64,000 nt of DNA from assembly GCF_000485595.1 (NCBI RefSeq), contig NW_014577086.1:486259-550258 (forward strand), given 5' to 3'. The notes below the pieces were generated by a model. It did not search any database and was not told the DNA's origin. It saw nothing but the letters and a program-made list of their open reading frames with translations. Made by a program: the position numbers and the translations under genes. The stretch comes from Priapulus caudatus. Taxonomy: Eukaryota > Priapulida > Priapulimorpha > Priapulimorphida > Priapulidae. This document shows positions 44,119 through 55,809 of the stretch, one piece after another. How positions within the stretch are numbered: position 1 is the first letter of the stretch; the number at the start of each line of letters is the position of its first letter.

Positions 44119-45932
44119 TTACTGATCAGCCTTCCTGGTACAGCGCGGCATATAGTCCTCAACGTCCAAGGGCAGCCTTGATAACGCGTCAGCATCGGTG
44201 TTTTTCGATCCTGGCTTATAAAACAAATTCAGTTTAAAGTCAGCCAAATTGGCAACCCATCTTTGGCACGCAGCATCCAGCTTCGTGGAAGTTAGCACGT
44301 AGGTTAGCGGATTGTGGTCTGTATATACATCCGTATATGGCGCATAATACACGTAGTCCCTAAATCTCTCACAGACAGCCCATTTGAGCGCTAGGAATTC
44401 TAGCTTGCCGGAATGCAAGAAGTACCTTTTCTCGGCCGGAGACAACGTACGCGAGGCTAACGCAATCACCACCAACCTCTCGTTTCGCCGCTGATAAGGG
44501 ATGGCTCCCAACCCCTCAGATGATGCATCTGTATGTAAAATAAATAGACTACTGAAATCTGGAAAAGCCAAAACCTGGAGACTAGTTAAGACATCAACCA
44601 ATTCCTCGAGCCTAGCCTGATGAAGACCAGTCCAATTTACCAACTGTAGTGACGGTGCTTGCCCCTGTTTACTCCTACCCTTCTGTTTTCCTTTCTTGGC
44701 CTGCTTCAATTTCTCCTTGGTGGTCAACAACTCGTACAAAGGTTTCGCTCTCTTGCTCAAATCAGGAATATACTTTCTAAAATATCCTAGCAGTCCTACC
44801 AACCAGGCGTACTTCACCCACAGTCTTTGGTGTTTTTGTCTTCAGTGCCAAAACAGCTTTTAGGTCCGCCGGATCCATCATGGTGCCATTTTCGCCCACT
44901 ATTTGTCCCAAAAACCTAACTTTTTTACGAGACAGTACACACTTCCGGGGTTTTAACTTTATGCCCTTGCTGCACAACCGTTTTAGTACTGCCCGAACAT
45001 TTTCCAAATGCGATTTGAAGTCTGTCGAGTAAACAAGTACGTCATCAAGGTAAGGGATGCATGTTTTGTCGCGAAGATCCCATAATACTTCTTCCATAAA
45101 CGACTGGAATGCTCATGGGCACTGACTAAGGCCAAAAGAAATCCTAACCCACTCATATAGGGCCCATGGTGTGATAAATTAAACGCGGTAAGAGGCCAAC
45201 ATTCCAGCTTAACAAACCCCTGATGGTAGGCCTTTCTTTGGTCGAGGCATGAAAACCAAGAGTTCCCCATCAACCTGTCAAGAGTGTCCTGAATTCTTGG
45301 AATCGGTCTTTGGCTAGCCAATGTTTTCGCATTCAACGCGCGTTAATCTATACAGAGGCGCAATGAATCGTCTTTCTTCCGAACCGCAACCATGGGTGAG
45401 GTGTAGTTGGAGTCCGACCTTTTGATCCAGTCCTTATTTAAAAGATCGAGAATGTAATCCTTTACCTCAGTGTAGAGCGGCGGGGTAATGACCGGTATGG
45501 TTGTTGCACTGGCTCATCATCTAACAGTTTGAGGTCTAATTGGAGGTCAGGCGCACAACCAACGTCGTCATTATCACGTGCGAAGGCTTGCCATTCTTTC
45601 CGAAGTACCTGTCTAACTTCCTGTACTTGCTCTGGGGTTAAAAGCTCGTCATCGAGTTCAATCTCTGGGTCCCACTGGCCATCTCCATCTGCTATCGTCT
45701 CCTCATGGGCTTGATCTACACGAGCATGGCAAACATGCTGACCTCCGCTCTTCTTACCCATCTCACCATTAGACTCAGTCACATATGTCTCGTGCGGTCG
45801 CAAGGTTACAACTGATTTGACTGCAATGAGATGCCCCAAACAAGAACCCTTCCTAATGACAAGAGGAGAATTAGAAGTGTTTTTCACCGGCACATTGAAG
45901 GAACAGACTGACCTTTGTGGCAACCTCACCAA
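44119..45932 (-). pseudogene. Reverse transcriptase and RNase H relics
   Basis: The minus strand from 45,932 has VRQVLRKEWQAFARDNDDVG, then RPIPRIQDTLDRLMGNSWFS, the RT centre PYLDDVLVYS (YLDD at 45,041-45,052), RKVRFLGQIVGENG, and RNase H HTDASSEGLGAIPYQ and YTDHNPLTYVL. A TAA sits just before RALNAKTLAS and frames shift near 45,340, 45,110 and 44,815, so no single protein can be made. Confidence 0.92.
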
Positions 45933-46286
45933 TGACTCTGGGATCTAAACATACTTACGATCTCCCAATTCCCCGAGTGTAAAGATTGCAATTTTAGCCT
46001 CAGAACTACTACCAGATCTCACGAAATATTTCAGAATCTCACATGCCCCTGGATTTACCAGTGTTCCGTCTACCCGCACGCGCAACACCAACCTCTCTAT
46101 CCTGCTCTTTCTGGACCAAAGTTTTCGAAACGTTTGGTTGACCCTGGAAAAGAGAACTAATATTGCATGCAGGGTTATTATTTAACAGGGGAGGAATGAC
46201 ATTAAAACCCACAACTGGGTGTGATATTGGAGCCGAAGTTACCACAAATGGGACTGGGCGCCCTTCCCCTTCTGTTATCTTTAAGT

Positions 46287-46520
46287 CTAATTCCAGTCAG
46301 CCAAGCCCCCCAGTCCATCAGCCCCCCCACTTGCAGAAGTGATGACCAGATCTTGGTCGAACAGTTCCTGGCGTGCTCGTACACGTTTCTCTGGAACATT
46401 TTTCTTAAGCCAGTCACTTTTAACTAAGCTCACCTGTGTACCCGTATCTGATAATACCTCATATTTACAACCATCTAATGCAACAGAAATGATACACTGC
46501 TCCCCCTCCAAACTGACCAA
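46287..46520 (-). pseudogene. Retropepsin fragment
   Basis: Contains SDTGTQVSLVKSDWL; DTG (46,440-46,448) is the aspartic protease active-site triad. The frame is lost before the RT part. Confidence 0.85.
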
Positions 46521-46624
46521 TTTGTTTCTTCCCTTCCGAGAAATACCATAAAACGAACCCCTTAGTTCATCAATGCTAGGTTTACCATGTCCCCTTTTGT
46601 GATTTTCTGATGTTCGTATCGCCT

Positions 46625-46679
46625 CACACCAAACTTTATGTTGTTTCCAATGTTCACTCTGACATATTTTTGAACAGTA
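46625..46679 (-). pseudogene. MYND-type zinc finger fragment in the retroelement
   Basis: The minus strand reads YCSKICQSEHWKQHKVWC, the second half of a MYND finger (YCSxxCQxxHWxxHxxxC). The first CxxC is in a neighbouring frame. It lies between the zinc knuckle and the protease. MYND fingers bind proline-rich peptides; its role in an element is unknown to me. Confidence 0.75.
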
Positions 46680-46784
46680 AGTTCCGGCACTGGACAGAAA
46701 TGCTTTCTACCTCTTGTGGGGTTTTTATTCCCAGGGTCACATCACCCCCTGCACATGTGACCGTCTCTAGTTTTCCGGCATCTT

Positions 46785-46826
46785 GCACTCCCATAGCCGA
46801 TGTCCCTCCTTACCGCACTTGAAGCA
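46785..46826 (-). pseudogene. Gag zinc knuckle fragment
   Basis: The minus strand reads CFKCGKEGHRLWEC, a perfect CX2CX4HX4C knuckle that binds the element's RNA. A TAG stop follows after a few codons. The upstream gag is absent. Confidence 0.88.
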
Positions 46827-46951
46827 ATGGGTACAACGTACGTTTAGTAGAGTTAATTGCTCGGCACCCCTCACACTGTCCTTGTGTTCGTTTTACGGCG
46901 CGGTAAGAACGAAAATAAGCAGGTTAAATAACGTTAAAAGTAGAAGAAGAA

Positions 46952-47610
46952 TAAAATCTTATCTAGATGCTTCACTTTGCTCGCAGCATCGCGCCACAAT
47001 TCCCAGCTATGCTACTGTATGGGCAAATGGCGCTGCAACGTCGGTCGCCGTTGACTGCCAAAATCATATTCTTCGGCTGTTCTTATACGCTCAAAGTGGA
47101 TCCGGGCAGACTGACAGCACGTGTGCATGGTAAAATCTGATCTACATGCTTCACTTCGCTCGCAGCATCGCGCCACGATTCCCAGCTATACTAATGTATG
47201 GGCAAATGGCGCTGCAACGTCTGTCGCCGTTGACTGCCTAGATAATATTCTTCGGCCGTTCTTATACGTTCAAAGTGGAGCCGGGCAAGCTGACAGCACG
47301 CGTGCATGATAAAATCTGATCTACATGCTTCACTTCGCTCGCAGCATCGCACCACGATTCCCAGCTGTGCTAATGTATGGTCAAATGGCGCTGCAACGTC
47401 GGTCGCCGTTGACTGCCAAGATAATATTCTTCGGCCGTTCTTATACGTTTAAGGTGGAGCTGGGCAGGCTGACAGCACGTGTGCATGGTAAAATCTGATC
47501 TACATGCTTCACTTCGCTTGCAGCATCGTGCCACGATTCCCAGCTATATGCTAATGTATGCACTTGGTAAAATCCGATCTAAAATATTCACTTTGCTTGC
47601 AGCTCTCAAG
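46952..47610. repeat. 179-bp tandem satellite
   Basis: Units start at 46,952, 47,131, 47,310 and 47,489, exactly 179 bases apart, the fourth cut short and followed by a further fragment at 47,567. Each contains atgcttcactt and cgctgcaacgtc. Frames within are not genes. Confidence 0.95.
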
Positions 47611-48255
47611 GCTAGTTGATATGCGCGGAAGTACCCACCCACGGCGCGGAAGGCCACCGTTCTTTCACGTCATCGTTATTCAATTTTGCTTTCGTGTGCG
47701 ATGCAATCCAAACAAAAATATACCCAACAATAAAATCTGTTGTCGCCATATGCATTTTACGAATTCTTCAAGTATGCTCACTTTCATAATAGGCTTCAAA
47801 TTTGTACGAACCAATTTTTCACAAGTAAATTTGGATCGAAAATGCTGACATTATAATGCTGTTTAGCACAATGATAATAATATTAACAACAAATCAACTA
47901 TAGACACATAATGATTGTAATTATAATTCAATTTATTTTAACAGTTTCCTATTGTTAAAGCTTATTTTGCTGTAATGTAATTGAGAATACCCTGAAATTC
48001 GCCGCAGAAAATTACCAAATGGCTGCCGTTTCTAGTTTGTGACATGATGCAACGTTGAAACCAGCGTCCATTATGCAGATTGTCCTTAAATGTAGACCAG
48101 GTGTTCCACCAAAGCGGAATTGGAAATTGGAAGTAGGAGATTGGAAATAATTGGAGCTACTTAGGAAGTTTTGCGAGAGACGATATGAGCGCGAGAGTTT
48201 CTTTCGTGGCCTCGCGTACGTTCCCCACTTGCGTTGCCATTAGGCCTACTGGATA
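47611..48255. other. No gene seen
   Basis: AT-rich sequence downstream of the RING gene's stop. It would hold its 3' UTR; nothing else was recognised. Confidence 0.5.
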
Positions 48256-49209
48256 TCAGTAGCGAACAGCATGTGACATCGGTCGGTAGCGAACGATCGT
48301 CTGTATCCAGCAATGAAAACTCAACCGCTGCTCGTCGCTGAACCAGTCGCTGGCGCTGGCCACTGCCAGCAGCATGAGCACCTGTTTCTCTCTCTGCTCT
48401 CCGGCGCGGCCGAATGTCTCGTAGCTCCTGCGCACGCAGTCGAACACGCGGTCCGCGTCGACATACGCTGGCTTGTTCAGCAGGAATCGCGATATGAGAT
48501 GCGACAGCGTTGGCAGCGACTGCGGCGTCGAGCCGTACTGGTAGTCGGCGTCGAAGTAGGGCGGCTGACCGGAGTGCCGACACTCGCGCGCCGCGCTGCC
48601 GCCGCGTAGCTCCTCCAGCGCGTCTGCGCGCCGCTGCAGCTCCCTCTGGAGGCGCTTGCACTTCAGCTGCTCCAGGTCAAGCTCTCTGCGCACGCGCTTC
48701 GACTGCATCTCGAGAGAGGCGACGCGCATGAGCATGCGGGAGAATCTCTCCTCGCTGTCGCCGGACGAGACGGGCCGCCCCTCCTCGCCGCGCGCAGGCG
48801 TCTGCTGAGCCTCGCACTCCGACCCGTGCGAGCTCAGCTCGTAGCGCGCCATCTGCAGGCCGCAGTGGGCGCACTGCGCCGGCGCGTAACCACAGACGCT
48901 CCTGTGCGCCGCCATGTTTTCGAGCTTCGTCACGATCTTGCAGCTGCGCTCGCTGTTCTCGCACTCGACCGTCATGGCGCCGATGAGGTTGCGGAGCGCC
49001 AGCACGGGCCGGGCGTCCCCGCACGTCACCGCCGCGCGACACTCGGGGCACGTGCGCGTGTTCTCGCGCGACAGCCACGTCTGCAGGCACTGCGCACAGT
49101 AAGCGTGGCCGCAAGGGGTCAGCACCGCCTCGTCGAACACGCCCCCGCAGATTGCACAGATGAGGTTCGGGTCAACGTTACCGAGGAATCGGTGAACACC
49201 GTGACCCAT
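48256..49209 (-). CDS. RING and TRAF-type zinc finger protein, likely E3 ubiquitin ligase
   Basis: 317 residues, single exon. Residues 18-57 form a C3HC4 RING (C18, C21, C33, H35, C38, C41, C54, C57), which recruits E2 enzymes. Two TRAF-type fingers follow (C83/C90/H102/C106 and C113/C116/H128/C132), as in NRDP1/RNF41, LNX and PDZRN proteins. A charged, probable coiled coil covers about 155-203. The C-terminal 110 residues, with YGSTPQSLPTLSHLISRFLL, match no domain I know. The gene is much more GC- and CpG-rich than its surroundings. The start is the first Met before the RING; TATATAAG lies only 13 bases upstream, so the true start could differ. E3 activity is inferred from the RING. Confidence 0.9.
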   Translation of the reverse strand: MGHGVHRFLGNVDPNLICAICGGVFDEAVLTPCGHAYCAQCLQTWLSRENTRTCPECRAAVTCGDARPVLALRNLIGAMTVECENSERSCKIVTKLENMAAHRSVCGYAPAQCAHCGLQMARYELSSHGSECEAQQTPARGEEGRPVSSGDSEERFSRMLMRVASLEMQSKRVRRELDLEQLKCKRLQRELQRRADALEELRGGSAARECRHSGQPPYFDADYQYGSTPQSLPTLSHLISRFLLNKPAYVDADRVFDCVRRSYETFGRAGEQREKQVLMLLAVASASDWFSDEQRLSFHCWIQTIVRYRPMSHAVRY

Positions 49210-49221
49210 GCCGACGCTGTC

Positions 49222-49229
49222 CTTATATA
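49222..49229 (-). promoter_or_regulatory. Possible TATA box
   Basis: TATATAAG on minus, 13 bases before the ATG of the RING gene. That is too close for a normal 5' UTR if this ATG is used, so it may be chance. Confidence 0.3.
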
Positions 49230-49309
49230 TGCCGACGAGAGATGGCCGCCTTGCTGTGCTTCCTCTTTATTATCTTCCTTTTGCTCTTCTTCCTACACGT
49301 AGCGAGGAA

Positions 49310-50234
49310 AACAGATCGAACGGCAATTGCCAGGTTTGGGTATAATATTTTAAAGGTCACATTTTCTAATTACGAACGTGCCGTAAAACCTGAGTTTATG
49401 GCGTAAAATGTATTCATGTAGACGTAGGTAAGCTCGGATTGCTATTAATCAGGCATGTTCTCTCTATGATCTGGCTATAGGCCTAGTTATAGTTTGCCAA
49501 TAGTCATGCGACCTTAGCCACGATTTTCACAGCGAATTCCGCGTTAGAATATAAATGGTGGTGGTAGCTGTACAATTTTGTGCATGAACAGCAGCGCCTT
49601 AATATTTATGTATAATAGGTTTCACGGAATAGTTAATTACACGGACACATAACTTTCTATCACACATACATATATACGCCGGCTTCATATCGTTACCGAC
49701 ACCACTTTCAATATTGCCAATGATATTTACCGTTTTGTAGACCCCAGTATATCGTACGTCTGATCACGTCACTATAGTAGCCCGACTACTCAGCCCGCGA
49801 CGGATGCAAGGCGCATAACCTGTAACGCCACGGCTACGGAACCAGAATAGCATCTTAATAAAATATTTACAGCTTCAGCTCCGTTTGATTAGTTAATTGA
49901 GCGCTGCGACTACACAGTACCCAAAATGGTCCGTTCTTCTTGCTATCAATGTATGAGGGATGGCCGTATCATGAATTATGCGACCAATGATTTAATTAGT
50001 GTTAATAACTGTAGACACAGTACGCGCGGTCATGCATGCACACATGACCGGTGCTTGCACTGAAGATGCTTTCTCTGTTAGATGCCTGTAGTGTAATTAC
50101 TAGAAGAAAATAGACCTTAGAATTACGATTTTGAAAAAAAAACGTGTTTCATGGTTAGTTATAATTATTTTAATTTACGACGGTATTTTATAAACTGAAT
50201 TATTAGTTGACGTATACACACGCACGCACGTATA

Positions 50235-50285
<51 letters not shown>

Positions 50286-51110
50286 AACGCGCGTGCGTGA
50301 TTAGGGCCTATATGTGGCGTAGTCAATGTGCACATAAATGTCTGCATGTGATGCGGGTTGCTTGTGCATCATTGCTCCCATCGCTATCTTTCCACAACCT
50401 TGTTTCACATTGTATTGTGATATACGATTCAAAGCGGCTTACGATGGTAGTTTGTATTTTATTACTATGTAGCTCATCCAGTTACGCGCTTTTGTTTTTT
50501 TTATAAAGTTTGTTTTTTGTTTTTAAACTAAGTACACATAGGTAATATTCATTTATATATAGATAGATTTTATATATAATAAAATACATTATTATTTATT
50601 ATATTTATATTTATATTTTTTTTCGTTTTTTTTTATCGCGCCAGAGCTTACCAACAGATTACATTTAATTTTCGGACAATTTCAAGCATACAACAATATT
50701 TTACTCCTAGAATTTAAATACATTATAATCTCTGTATTATTTTCCCATCAATAAATATATTAAAACTAAATAATAAAACGCACATTTCAAGTTCTATTAA
50801 CGCTTGTCAAACAGTGCCTCTGCCGCCTCGTCACGTCTAAATCCGGCTCTGTATATATATACCACGTCATTATAAAACACATGGCAAAATGGCAAAAATA
50901 TGTGTAATCTATAAAGACGGAGACAATATGCATAGATAATATTACAACGTCATTTGAATTATAGAAAATCGGTTTGAAGTCTTCCAGAGCCAATGAATAT
51001 CCAGAGGCCACATAATAGAAATATAACCCGTTCAGTTATTTACCACTGGATTTTTCATATCACCAACCAAAGCGCATGATGTGATGGACGTCTAAAAAGT
51101 TGAAAATGCG
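49310..51110. other. AT-rich intergenic DNA with a TA repeat
   Basis: No gene recognised. A (TA) run lies at 50,229-50,282. It may include the 3' UTR of the kelch gene. Confidence 0.6.
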
Positions 51111-51117
51111 CAACCCT

Positions 51118-52550
51118 TTAGCTGTCCACGACCCTGTAATACTCTTCTCGCGTCATTTTCCGTCGCCTGCTTCCTCCGTACTTCACTGGCCATCGGATGC
51201 ACTTTTGCAGAAATATTCCGAGAGCAAACGCCGCAAAGATTGCGATAGATGTCCCGAAGAAGATGCCGTACCCCTTGCTACTTGACATGTTGCTACTCGT
51301 TACCTTAGCCGCTACTGTGAACAAGTCGTCAATAGACTTCAAGCGTAACATCCACAGGTCGTCCAACAACGCATCTCCGTCTCCATCAGAATTACCAACG
51401 CCCCCTAAAAGCATCATGTCCCCGTCATGGGTCCAGGTTGCTCCGCGCGCCCGCGGACCAGGAAAGTTAAAGATGGACGTTACATTACGCTGTCCATATT
51501 GCACCGTGCCCGTAGTAACTGGCACCATCCGTTGCCAGACTAGATCAGCAGTCTCAAATACCCAGATGTCACCGAGTAAGGGAGAACCTGCAGCGGTGAG
51601 GTCCTGTCCACCGTAAAGAAGAAGGTCGCCATTGTCCGTGACCCAGCCCATTGCGAACAGCCGCCTAGGAGGTTTATGGATGACCATTCCCACGTGGAGT
51701 GATAGCTCGCCATTTTGATTCATCTGTCGCAGTTGAACACTGGTAGTGTTCAAACTCCACAGCACAGCACTGGGACTGCTTCCTTCATAGATGAGCACTT
51801 CATTGCTCTTCTCCCACATCGTTGCACCGTTGGTGTTGACGAGCTCTTTGGTGGCGCCCATCTTAGTCCACCTGAGATTATCCAGCGAGAAAATCCACAA
51901 GTCGCTCAGTATCTCGCCGGCCGCGTTCTCACCGCCGTATATCCACATCTCGTCTTTCTTACACCACCACAGCAGCGATTGCCGAAGAGGTGGCTCTTCG
52001 TAGTGCATTTTCGGACCCGATGTGCTTACCGTTGTCCCTGATGACAATGGCTCTTTATCCCCAGTGTCATTTTCTGCTAATTCATCATCCTTCGGTTCCT
52101 TCTTGGCCGTTGCAGCAATCTTTTTATCACTCATCGTAGCATTCTCTCTGACTACGCTATCAGCAGGCTGCCAGCGTGCAGACGCCATATTGAAAATCCA
52201 TGTGTGTGATGAATCGACCGTGGACGGAGTGAAGACAACAGTGCGACTGCCTGGCTTGACACACATTGCACTGTTAGCTGACGATGGTGGTGCCTCTACT
52301 TGGCTTCCAGACACGTTATGAGCATTTCCGGGATGCATCAGAACCCAACTGGAATTCTTGTAACGCCATAGATCGTTTGCATAAACGCTGGTGAAAGAAT
52401 CTGGTGCCGAATTCACTTTACCTCCAAACATCCAAATTTCTTTGGACCCAACCCATACTGCAGCATCTGAACGACCACCTGGTTGTGGATTGTCGACAGA
52501 GGGAGCTGCATTCTGGGGTCCAGCTACTGAACCATCGAGCCATGTCCATT
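51118..52550 (-). CDS. Kelch-repeat membrane protein, last exon
   Basis: One 1,433-base open exon after acceptor ttgcag. It begins inside a codon, WTWLDGSVAGPQ, so earlier exons exist but were not found. Kelch blades are visible from glycine pairs and NDLW/DIWVF strands: IWMFGGK...NDLWRY, MWIYGGE...SDLWIFSLDNLRW, LLLYGGQ...GDIWVFETADLVW, MMLLGGV...DDLWMLR. A hydrophobic segment (GIFFGTSIAIFAAFALGIFL) is followed by basic CIRWPVKYGGSRRRK and a short tail, so a single-pass protein with an extracellular propeller is likely. The binding partner is unknown. Confidence 0.85.
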
Positions 52551-52576
52551 CTGCAACCGTGAAAGTAAGGCTGAAT

Positions 52577-52791
52577 GGGTCGTTGTCGTATTAGGTTACT
52601 ACATATATGTACCTGAGGTACATATATGATATATGTATACACAAACTTAATTGTACTACAGAAGTGTACCCTAACCCTAACCCTAACCCTAACCCTAAAC
52701 ACAGGGTACATATATGCTAAGAAGATACAGGTCTGGTATACATATACGTACCTCGGGTACATATATGTAGTACCTGATACGACTACGACCC
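52577..52791. mobile_element. Short TIR element with telomeric repeats inside
   Basis: 215 bp bounded by imperfect inverted repeats of about 55 bp (outer end gggtcgt...acgaccc). In the middle is a (CCCTAA) run. gaaagtaag occurs on both sides. It lies just upstream of the kelch exon's acceptor. Confidence 0.75.
52669..52699. repeat. Interstitial telomeric repeat (CCCTAA)5
   Basis: Five perfect CCCTAA units, the metazoan TTAGGG telomere motif on minus. Confidence 0.95.
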
Positions 52792-53229
52792 TTTCAGCGA
52801 AAGTAAGCATAAAGTACGTAGTGTAATAAGGTTAACTGCGGATGTGAAATGGACTGAAAAATGCCTGTGTACGGTAAAATACTGTGTAACAGACAAACGT
52901 AATTTACATTTTATATCCATATAACGATAATACCGAACGCATAGACTATACTATAAATTAAATTTAGCAATATTTTCTAACACTGCGTAATTTTCACGCA
53001 ACAACCCCAATCGGGCCTAGAACTAGAAGCAAATAAAACATTAATGCGTATAACAAGTTAACAACTTATGATTGGCTATATAATTATCAAGGTGCTCAAC
53101 ACAAATTGAAACGTATACTAGCAGATCAAAATAAATAAACAACGCGAAGATGTAATAGGTAATTATATATTCTTCTCATCCACACAAAATCTTGGTAAAC
53201 CGGCACTATAAACTATAAACGTATTTGTT

Positions 53230-53276
53230 ACACACACACGCCCACGCGCACGCGCGCGCACACGCACATGCACACA

Positions 53277-53355
<79 letters not shown>
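53230..53355. repeat. CA, CGCA and TA microsatellites
   Basis: Compound simple repeat; the frames across it are artefacts. Confidence 0.9.
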
Positions 53356-53356
<1 letters not shown>

Positions 53357-53399
53357 GCATGTCCATTGGCAAACGCATGCACATTTTTTTACTACACAA

Positions 53400-55600
53400 A
53401 TGATTTATTGCGTTATCTACGGCCTAGTTAGCTACGGCCCTGAATATATTTCACCATACACTACTACTCACTCGCGTCACTATCGCTGACAATCACAACG
53501 AAAAATGGGAGATAATTTCATTAGGCGTTGCGGGGAATCGGGATGCTGAGACGAATGGCTTTCTGTTTATTATATAACGCAAGCTATGTTTTTTGTTTAT
53601 ACATTTTATAAAACCTATTCCTGAGTATGTTCGATTTTTAACATATAATTTTAACAAAACTTCATTATTAGCAGATAGCAGAAACGCGCATACAGACACG
53701 TTTAACACTTTAAGGATGTTTAAATATTTTCGCCTATAATTACTGAAATCAGCATTGGGATTAACAGTTTTCATATCTACCTATTCCTAAGTATATACTT
53801 ACTTACTACAGATTTTCGCAATATTACATCTGAATATATTTCGTTTAGCATCATACGTTACTTCTCGTGTGTGACACAAGCACGGATCAACAGCAACGAC
53901 AATTGTACGGAAACGGGATGTTTACAAGGTTTGGCTCGATCCCTCTTATCATTTGAGAAAGATAATGCGTTTTATATTCTTCATAGAACTCTATTTCCGA
54001 GTATGCCTTCTCAATTTCAAATGCATAATTACAACAGAATATGGTTTCTGTTAGCAGATAGTAGGCATGCGAACAGACACATGTGAATCTCTAATCTATC
54101 TCACGTGGAGAGGCTTGGAAGATTTACCAGCAGATCTTATAATTAACGACATCGACCATCACCATTTTTTTATATATCTAATCCCTCCTTAATATGTTCT
54201 CATTACAGGTGTGTGATTTTAACAAAATTATGTATGCAAGGCCGGAGCTAGGAAGCTATCGGGAGGGGGGGGGGGCTGTTGCCCCTTCAATCTCTGGGAG
54301 CGACGACGACAATTTGCCCCCGATCAACTGTCCAAAACGCAAAGCGCCTGTGACTTTGCCCCGCCAGGCAAAGTGGGTTAGCTACGGCCCTTCACATTGA
54401 CTCAAGATAACAACGTTATAATATTATATGTGAGCTTACGCGACTGTCGTACTGACCTTGTCTCAAGCGATGGGTGTGTCCTTCGGCGTAACAATGTGTT
54501 AGTAGCTGCAACACGGCCCAGCAGAAAACCAGGCGAGAACGTTCAGGAAATATGTCCTCCATGACACCTACTCCATTTGCAATGCTGCACAGGTGCGGCT
54601 GTATGTACATACAGAGATGCTCAATCAATCAAGCAGCAGCAGCAGCGGCAGCAGCGGCAGCATCAGCAGCGGCAGCGGCGGCGGCAGCAGCAGCAGCAGC
54701 GGCAGCAGCGGCAGCATCAGCAGCAGAACAATAAGAGCTTATAGCTGCTTGCTAGCAGCTGCGCGAGCTCCAGTATCGATCACCGTAAGCGAGTGTAATT
54801 GTCACTATTACAGTTATGCCTCGGGAAACCGGAGCGATGCGGAATATGTATCAGTTGATAAAGGGTTAGCTGTTGGTCACTGTCGAGCCTTCAGGCTATT
54901 AGTTAAGAAATCGGGTTAAGATCGCGGTTTAGCTACATCTGTAGGCTTGGGATCGCAAAATAACCATATTCCGCCATTGGTGGTGTGGTGTCCGCGCTAC
55001 GTAGGGGCCTAATAGTAGGATTCTGTCCTACTATCGACCAGACGACGCGTCGCGCGCGCCCATCATATACTGTTTGCGGGGATATTTCATGTCAGGACCA
55101 TTCTTGGTATGCGCAGGACCTAGTGCAAATGTTCCGCAGTGTAAATTAGTAGCAGCTTTAAATAGGACGCCACACAGGGGCACTATTAAATGCTGCTGTA
55201 TGACGCGTTTACGGTATAGGATAACGAGACGTATAATATATATTACTACATTAATTTATATATCTAACAACGCCGTGAAAGTTCCGCTGCTTTTAAACTT
55301 TTGATGTAAGATATATGCAATCATTAGCTGTCAATGTAACACACAAAATGAATACATTATATATCCACCTGTAACTTATTTTTTTCACAATAAACGAGTC
55401 GAAAATATTAGGAGCCATATAATTAGTGTAAAAATCAAGTTGACCCGCTAAAAACTCCCCGCAATGTAGGTTCTGTGTGATCACAGGAAACCCGCAACTG
55501 TGGCGTAGTGGGATGACTGCGAAAGTTTCCAAAAAGAGGTTTAGTCAAGCGAGAGAGTAGCTATAGGTTGTTTGAGTGACAATGTATGTTACAAAGGCAC
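53400..55600. other. No gene recognised
   Basis: AT-rich with a (GCA)/(GCG) triplet run at 54,632-54,730. Earlier exons of the kelch gene might lie here, but I could not identify one. Confidence 0.5.
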
Positions 55601-55630
55601 GTTTTGATTTTGACGCAAGGGTTTTCGCGG

Positions 55631-55809
55631 ATACTGTATACGCCATATTTTTTCGCGTACAGATATTTTCGCGATTTCAGACTTGACGGACAATTTCGCG
55701 GTCGGTGAATTATGAATTATTCGGTATGAACTATTCGCGTGTTGTTATTTTCGCGGTCGGGGAATTCGCGAAAATTAAAACACCGCAAAATATACAGCTT
55801 ATACAGTAT
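55631..55809. mobile_element. MITE-like element rich in ttttcgcg
   Basis: About 180 bp with ends atactgtata and tatacagtat, followed inward by atattttttcgcg and its partner. Internal ttttcgcgg blocks recur on both strands. Confidence 0.7.

Larger units (their letters stand above)
41636..46830 (-). mobile_element. Broken Ty3/gypsy LTR retrotransposon, 5'-truncated
   Basis: Read on minus, the order is zinc knuckle, MYND-like finger, DTG protease, reverse transcriptase, RNase H, integrase with HHCC finger, and C-terminal tail, then a purine tract at 41,636-41,651. This order (RT before integrase) is that of Ty3/gypsy. Several stops and frameshifts break the frame, and most of gag and the 5' LTR are missing, ending near the 179-bp satellite. 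It is an inactive copy. Confidence 0.9.

Noticed and set aside
46783-47309. Plus frames over the satellite
   Set aside because: Repeated reading of the 179-bp unit.
48313-49302. Plus-strand frames of 98 and 158 codons and minus frames of 145 and 166 codons
   Set aside because: Shadow frames of the GC-rich RING gene, full of Arg and Ala.
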